This document shows positions 60,472 to 64,000 of a stretch of DNA of 64,000 bases, piece after piece. The DNA lies in the NCBI GenBank assembly GCA_958296165.1, contig OY282447.1, positions 4,377,154 through 4,441,153 of the forward strand. Direction: 5' to 3'. The stretch's first letter is position 1, and each line of letters starts with the position of its first letter. This stretch comes from an uncultured Pseudomonadales bacterium. GTDB lineage: Bacteria; Pseudomonadota; Gammaproteobacteria; Pseudomonadales; Azotimanducaceae. The notes under the pieces were generated by a model. It saw nothing but the letters and a program-made list of their open reading frames with translations. It ran no database searches and was not told the DNA's origin. Position numbers and translations under genes: made by a program.

Positions 60472-61293
60472 TCAGTAGCCTTGGAAGTTGGTCTCTCGTC
60501 GGCTTGCGAAGGCGCGCATGCCTTCAATGGAATCCTGCGACAGACCGACCACCGGAATGGCCGACTCCGACCACTGCATCGCGGTGTCGAAATCCAGATG
60601 CGCGGTGCGCAATGCCAGCATCTTGCCGAGCTTCTGGGCGATGGGAGGGCCTGCCTCCACTTCCAGTGCGAGCTGCATCGTGCGCTCTTCAAGGGCCTCC
60701 GGCGCCACCAGATAGTTGGTAAGGCCGGATTCGTGCGCTTCCTCGGCGCTCATGAAGCGGCCGGTCATCATCAACTCCATGGCCTTGCGCCAGCCGAGGA
60801 TCTTCGGCAGCGACCAGAAGCCGCCCAAGTCGGCAAACACGCCGCGCTTGACATAGGCCACTTGGTAGCGCGCCGCGGTGGACCCCACCGCCAAGTCGCA
60901 GTGGCTTACGAGGTCGAAGCCGGCACCCACCGCGGGGCCGTTGATCATGGCGATCACCGGCACTTCCAAGCGACGGAAGGCGATGTAGGTTTCCGTTTCG
61001 TGGCGGAAGTTGAGGCGATAGCCCTCCGGATCCGGCCCGTCGTGGGGTGGCGGCTCGCGATCCGGGTTGGCCGCGCCGCCCATATCCATGCCAGCACAGA
61101 AGCCGCGCCCGGCGCCGGTGATCACCACGCACCGCACCGAACGGTCGAAGCGAGCATCTACGAAGATCTCACGCAGCTGGCGCAGCAGCGGAAACGTGAG
61201 AGCGTTGAGCTTGTTGGGACGATTGAGCGTGAGCCACAGGATGCCCTCCTTGTCGCCACGGCGCTCGACAAGCACCAAATCTTCGTCTGCCAT
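60472..61293 (-). CDS. Enoyl-CoA hydratase/isomerase family protein
   Basis: A 273-residue crotonase-fold enzyme. It has LNRPNKLNALT, the oxyanion loops GRGFCAGMDMGG and INGPAVGAGFDLVSHCDLAV, and VKRGVFADLGGFWSLPKILG. In the usual hydratase glutamate positions no clear Glu pair is seen (FADLGG), so it may act as an isomerase, hydrolase or other crotonase. The ATG at 61293 is preceded by AAAGGAG. It is unlike the crotonase at 35420-36226 beyond the fold. Confidence 0.9.
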   Translation of the reverse strand: MADEDLVLVERRGDKEGILWLTLNRPNKLNALTFPLLRQLREIFVDARFDRSVRCVVITGAGRGFCAGMDMGGAANPDREPPPHDGPDPEGYRLNFRHETETYIAFRRLEVPVIAMINGPAVGAGFDLVSHCDLAVGSTAARYQVAYVKRGVFADLGGFWSLPKILGWRKAMELMMTGRFMSAEEAHESGLTNYLVAPEALEERTMQLALEVEAGPPIAQKLGKMLALRTAHLDFDTAMQWSESAIPVVGLSQDSIEGMRAFASRRETNFQGY

Positions 61294-61378
61294 CGTTTAG
61301 GCTCCTTTGTTGGGGTACGGATGAGGTACGGAACGTGTAGTCTAACCACAAGCAGGCGTTATTGACCCGTACTAGAGC

Positions 61379-62923
61379 ATGGCGAGCGGCAAGCGAAAAG
61401 AGACTCCGGGGAACTACCGTATCGATGTGCGGGATTTCGGCCCCATCGCCCGGGCGAGCGTTGAGATGCGTCCGCTGACTGTGTTCATCGGCCCGAGCAA
61501 TACGGGCAAGTCCTATCTGGCGATGCTGTTATATGCCTTGCATCGTTGTTTGGAAGTGCGTGGGCGCATGGACGGGCATCGTGACGATCCATTTCTGAAC
61601 AGGATGAATTGGATCCACGGCCCCTTGTCGGACGCCGAACAGGATTTGCCAGCACAAAAGGCCCTCATGGATTGGTTCTCGTCAGCCTCCGCCAACGAGA
61701 GCCCCGATAGATTGCCGACCGAGCTGCTTAAGCTCGCTCACGCGAATCTCGAACGACCTCGCTGGCTCGATACTACGCTCGGCCACGAGATACGGCGCTG
61801 CTTCGGCGTTGGCGACCTCCGCCCCCTCATGAGGCGAGGAAGTGGAAGGAAACCCTCGGTCGTCTTGAGCGGGCCGGCTGACGCCCGATCGCCATCTGTC
61901 GAAATCCGCGACTCAGACCCGGCAAGGCAAGTGGAAGTTGCCCGCTACGAGCTCAAGTTGGCTGCCGAGATAGAACTCACTGGCAATGTGCCACTTGACC
62001 TGCTGTCTAGGTCTATCGCGCAGTCCGTCGAAAACGAGAAGCCGTTGAGTGAGGTGCTAGACGGCTGGCAGGACGAGTTCGGCGCATCGATCCGCTTCAC
62101 CCACATAATGGAACACACGATCCACCGCCTGCTAGGCTCGGTTTGTCGACGAGCCCACTACTTGCCAGCCGACCGAACTGGAGTGATGCACAGCCATCAG
62201 GTGGTGGTTAGCGCACTCGTTCAAAGCGCTTCGATGGTTGGCTTACGCCCCAGTGCGAACGTGCCGATGCTGTCGGGCGTATTGACGGATTTCCTGTATC
62301 AGCTCATCAACGTGGGGCGTCGAGGCCGACGACGCGGCGATGATTTGGCGAAGCAGTTCGAGGAGAGGCTGCTCGCTGGCGCTGTACGGGTCGAAACCTC
62401 TGAGGCCAACTACCCTTCGTTCCTCTACCGGCCAAGCGGCTGGGGAGAAGACCTGCCTCTCATGCGCACGTCATCAATGGTTTCCGAGCTTGCGCCAGTG
62501 GTGCTTTACTTGCGCCATGTCGTGCAGCGCGGCGATGTCTTGATCGTCGAAGAACCGGAAGCGCACTTGCATCCTGCTATGCAAGCCGCTTTCGCCCGCG
62601 AGTTGGCTTGGCTCGTGCGGGTCGGCGTGCGCGTTGTGCTAACTACCCACAGCGAGTGGCTACTCGAGCAGATCGGCAATCTCGTTCGACTGTCCGCACT
62701 CCCCGTGCGGCGGCGATCGGGCATCGAAGGTGCCGACGTCGCGCTTGAACCCAGCCAAGTGGGCGCTTGGCTGTTCAAGCCCAACCAGCGCCCGCGCGGA
62801 TCGGTCGTCCAAGAGGTAGAGCTCGATCCGCAAACTGGCCTGTTCCCTACGGATTTCGACGACGTGAGCCGTGCCCTCTACAACGACGGTGCGGAGATAT
62901 TCAACCGGCTCCAAGATGAGTAG
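61379..62923 (+). CDS. OLD/RecF-like AAA (AAA_15/AAA_21-type) ATPase
   Basis: A 514-residue ABC/SMC-type ATPase with an N-terminal RIDVRDFGPIARASVEMRPL strand set, Walker A FIGPSNTGKSYLAM (K44), and a long helical insert (about 75-350). Then follow a signature-like SSMVSELAPVVLYL, Walker B GDVLIVEEPEAHLHPAMQ (E391, E392) and the switch His TTHSEWLLEQI. Such ATPases act as sensors or DNA/RNP motors in defence systems (for example Septu, PARIS and Gabija contain related ATPases). The next gene, with an ExK nuclease-like motif, overlaps it by eight bases. The start is ATG at 61379 without a clear ribosome site. Confidence 0.85.
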   Translation: MASGKRKETPGNYRIDVRDFGPIARASVEMRPLTVFIGPSNTGKSYLAMLLYALHRCLEVRGRMDGHRDDPFLNRMNWIHGPLSDAEQDLPAQKALMDWFSSASANESPDRLPTELLKLAHANLERPRWLDTTLGHEIRRCFGVGDLRPLMRRGSGRKPSVVLSGPADARSPSVEIRDSDPARQVEVARYELKLAAEIELTGNVPLDLLSRSIAQSVENEKPLSEVLDGWQDEFGASIRFTHIMEHTIHRLLGSVCRRAHYLPADRTGVMHSHQVVVSALVQSASMVGLRPSANVPMLSGVLTDFLYQLINVGRRGRRRGDDLAKQFEERLLAGAVRVETSEANYPSFLYRPSGWGEDLPLMRTSSMVSELAPVVLYLRHVVQRGDVLIVEEPEAHLHPAMQAAFARELAWLVRVGVRVVLTTHSEWLLEQIGNLVRLSALPVRRRSGIEGADVALEPSQVGAWLFKPNQRPRGSVVQEVELDPQTGLFPTDFDDVSRALYNDGAEIFNRLQDE

Positions 62924-63347
62924 GGGCGTCGAGTCCTTGCGTCAAGAAGTGCCAGCGCAGTGCATTGCGCGAAGGTGCCGGAAGGAGGGCTGCTCGGTGT
63001 TGATGAAAGGCGTGCCCGCTGATCACGTCTTGGTCGACTTCGACTGTCGAGTGTTGCGAATGCCAGAAGGCAAGCGGTGCGACTATCTCTTCGTCGCCGA
63101 AGAGGGCCCGGCCACCTGGGTTGCTCCCATCGAATTGAAAGCCGGTGCATTCAGCCCCGGTGGCGTCGCGGATCAACTCCAGGGTGGTGCGGAGATGGCA
63201 GACCGCTGGCTGCCGGAAGCGCCAACCCTACGATTCGTGCCTGTCGTCGCGCATGGCAAGGGACTTCGGAAAGAGCGCATTAAGTCGCTTCAAAAGACTA
63301 CGGTCACCTTTCGCAATCAGGCAATCAGACTAGACGCCCGCATCTGA
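62916..63347 (+). CDS. Small putative nuclease-like partner of the AAA ATPase
   Basis: A 143-residue protein. No named family is recognised. In the centre, KRCDYLFV, then TWVAPIELKAGAF gives D56, E73 and K75, the D-x16-ExK spacing of PD-(D/E)XK nucleases; before it VLVDFDCRVLRMPEG and after it GGVADQLQGGAEMADRWL (a helix with a Gln) fit the same fold. The N-terminus has four Cys in about 20 residues (QCIARRCRKEGC). The ATG at 62916 lies inside the ATPase gene. Length and position suggest an effector or toxin controlled by the ATPase. Confidence 0.7.
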   Translation: MSRGVESLRQEVPAQCIARRCRKEGCSVLMKGVPADHVLVDFDCRVLRMPEGKRCDYLFVAEEGPATWVAPIELKAGAFSPGGVADQLQGGAEMADRWLPEAPTLRFVPVVAHGKGLRKERIKSLQKTTVTFRNQAIRLDARI

Positions 63348-63458
63348 TCAGATGTGGTGCAGACTTGGCACCGCTACTGCGGTGATATTGCTGTGGGTGT
63401 GCATCGCCCGCAGTCGTAGTCATGTTTCAATACCGCATCGGTCCGAGAGAACCTCCTA

Positions 63459-64000
63459 GTGCCTCAAGAACGCACATACTGCTCCGATCTCTGTCTCGCC
63501 TCCGGCGAACCGATGCTCGGCACTGCCACGCAGGTGGAGGTTTGGCTGTTGCTCGAGTACAAGCTCATCTGGAAGCCGAAGGCGGTGCAGGACAACGACC
63601 TTGCCGCAGCCACGCAGACTTGGCTCGATGCGACCATCGCCGCCATCGAAGCCACGGGGCGCAAGGCGCGCCCGCAGTTCATCCGCCGGCCCGAGATCGA
63701 TAGCGCGGAAGTCAACCTGTTCGTCGCCAAAGACCGGCGCTTGCTGCGCCATCGCAGCCACGGCTACGACGCTATCGCCGAGCTCGATGTGGACGCCGCC
63801 GAGTTCGAGGAAGTCGGGGAACAGCAGTACTTCGTTTGCACGAACGGCCAACGCGACCTGTGTTGCGCTCGCTATGGCCTGCCTACCTACGCACGGCTGC
63901 GCGAAGTGGTCGGCGAACGGGCCTGGCAAACCACGCACTTGGGCGGCCACCGTTTCGCGCCGAACGTGCTGGCCCTGCCGCAGGGAGCGCTCTATGGCCG
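63459..64000 (+). CDS. Sucrase/ferredoxin-like family protein (5' part)
   Basis: The frame begins with GTG at 63459 (CCTCAAGAACGC follows) and is open to the window end, at least 180 residues. It starts with YCSDLCLASGEPMLGTA and WLLLEYKL and reaches YFVCTNGQRDLCCARYG and HLGGHRFAPNVLALPQG. The C-x8-C-C arrangement (VCTNGQRDLCC) and the LGGHRFAPN block are the thioredoxin-like [2Fe-2S] signature of this family. Its role is not established; it is thought to be a redox carrier. The start is inferred since no ATG lies before the conserved N-terminus. The 3' end is beyond the window. Confidence 0.8.
   Translation, partial: MPQERTYCSDLCLASGEPMLGTATQVEVWLLLEYKLIWKPKAVQDNDLAAATQTWLDATIAAIEATGRKARPQFIRRPEIDSAEVNLFVAKDRRLLRHRSHGYDAIAELDVDAAEFEEVGEQQYFVCTNGQRDLCCARYGLPTYARLREVVGERAWQTTHLGGHRFAPNVLALPQGALYG

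Noticed and set aside
1-64000. CRISPR array, prophage or rRNA operon
   Set aside because: No regularly spaced repeats of CRISPR type, no phage structural or integrase gene, and no rRNA sequence was seen; the only mobile element is the IS5-family copy.

Overview
The window is a GC-rich, densely coded bacterial chromosome segment. The gene set fits an uncultured heterotrophic gammaproteobacterium-like organism: glutamyl-tRNA synthetase followed by tRNA-Ala, a 443-residue-type PepQ prolidase, malate synthase G, LptG, an ImuA-ImuB-DnaE2 mutasome and a SelD fused to a flavoprotein. The lineage is inference only; no rRNA or ribosomal protein lies here. Nearly all DNA is coding, and most neighbouring genes on one strand overlap or are only a few bases apart.

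Layout. 1-2156: a secreted beta-propeller-like gene cut by an 859-bp IS5-family element. 2164-3547: small and medium subunits of a molybdenum hydroxylase, without a large subunit. 3718-7204: prolidase and a DPP IV-type peptidase, almost fused. 7288-11415: Uma2-type endonuclease, amidohydrolase, an avidin-like protein overlapping a nitroreductase, and an SDR. 11416-13288: an AT-richer accessory patch with an SDR remnant, a winged-helix gene and HicAB. 13402-22851: Eis-like acetyltransferase, malate synthase G, LptG, acyl-CoA carboxyltransferase, a pyroglutamyl-peptidase-like protein coupled to a glutaminyl cyclase, and an NHL propeller. 23094-28900: luciferase-like oxidoreductase, DUF4038 glycosidase-like lipoprotein, then GCS2-like ligase, aspartoacylase-like hydrolase and MetX in tight series. 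28908-40659: SelD fusion, redoxin, SOS-type dinB, two Fe/2-oxoglutarate dioxygenase-type genes, beta-oxidation enzymes, MFS transporter, tRNA-Ala and gltX.

40680-43651 is a two-gene restriction-modification candidate: a 5-methylcytosine methyltransferase overlapping a MORC/MutL-like GHKL ATPase with a C-terminal PD-(D/E)XK-like nuclease motif. 43878-49239 is imuA-imuB-dnaE2 behind a LexA-like box resembling the one in front of dinB. 49319-50505 pairs an AbiEii-like nucleotidyltransferase with an unrecognised 154-residue protein. 50528-61293 is a long minus-strand run: GST, MoaD-like protein, hydantoinase/oxoprolinase subunits, CHY zinc-finger protein, two class III aminotransferases, SDR, alanine racemase and enoyl-CoA hydratase. 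61379-63347 is a two-gene ATPase plus nuclease-like module that looks like an undescribed defence system. The window ends inside a sucrase/ferredoxin-like gene.

The main themes are turnover of peptides, amino acids and acyl-CoAs, an SOS mutagenesis regulon, and several small defence or toxin modules inserted singly among housekeeping genes instead of in one island.
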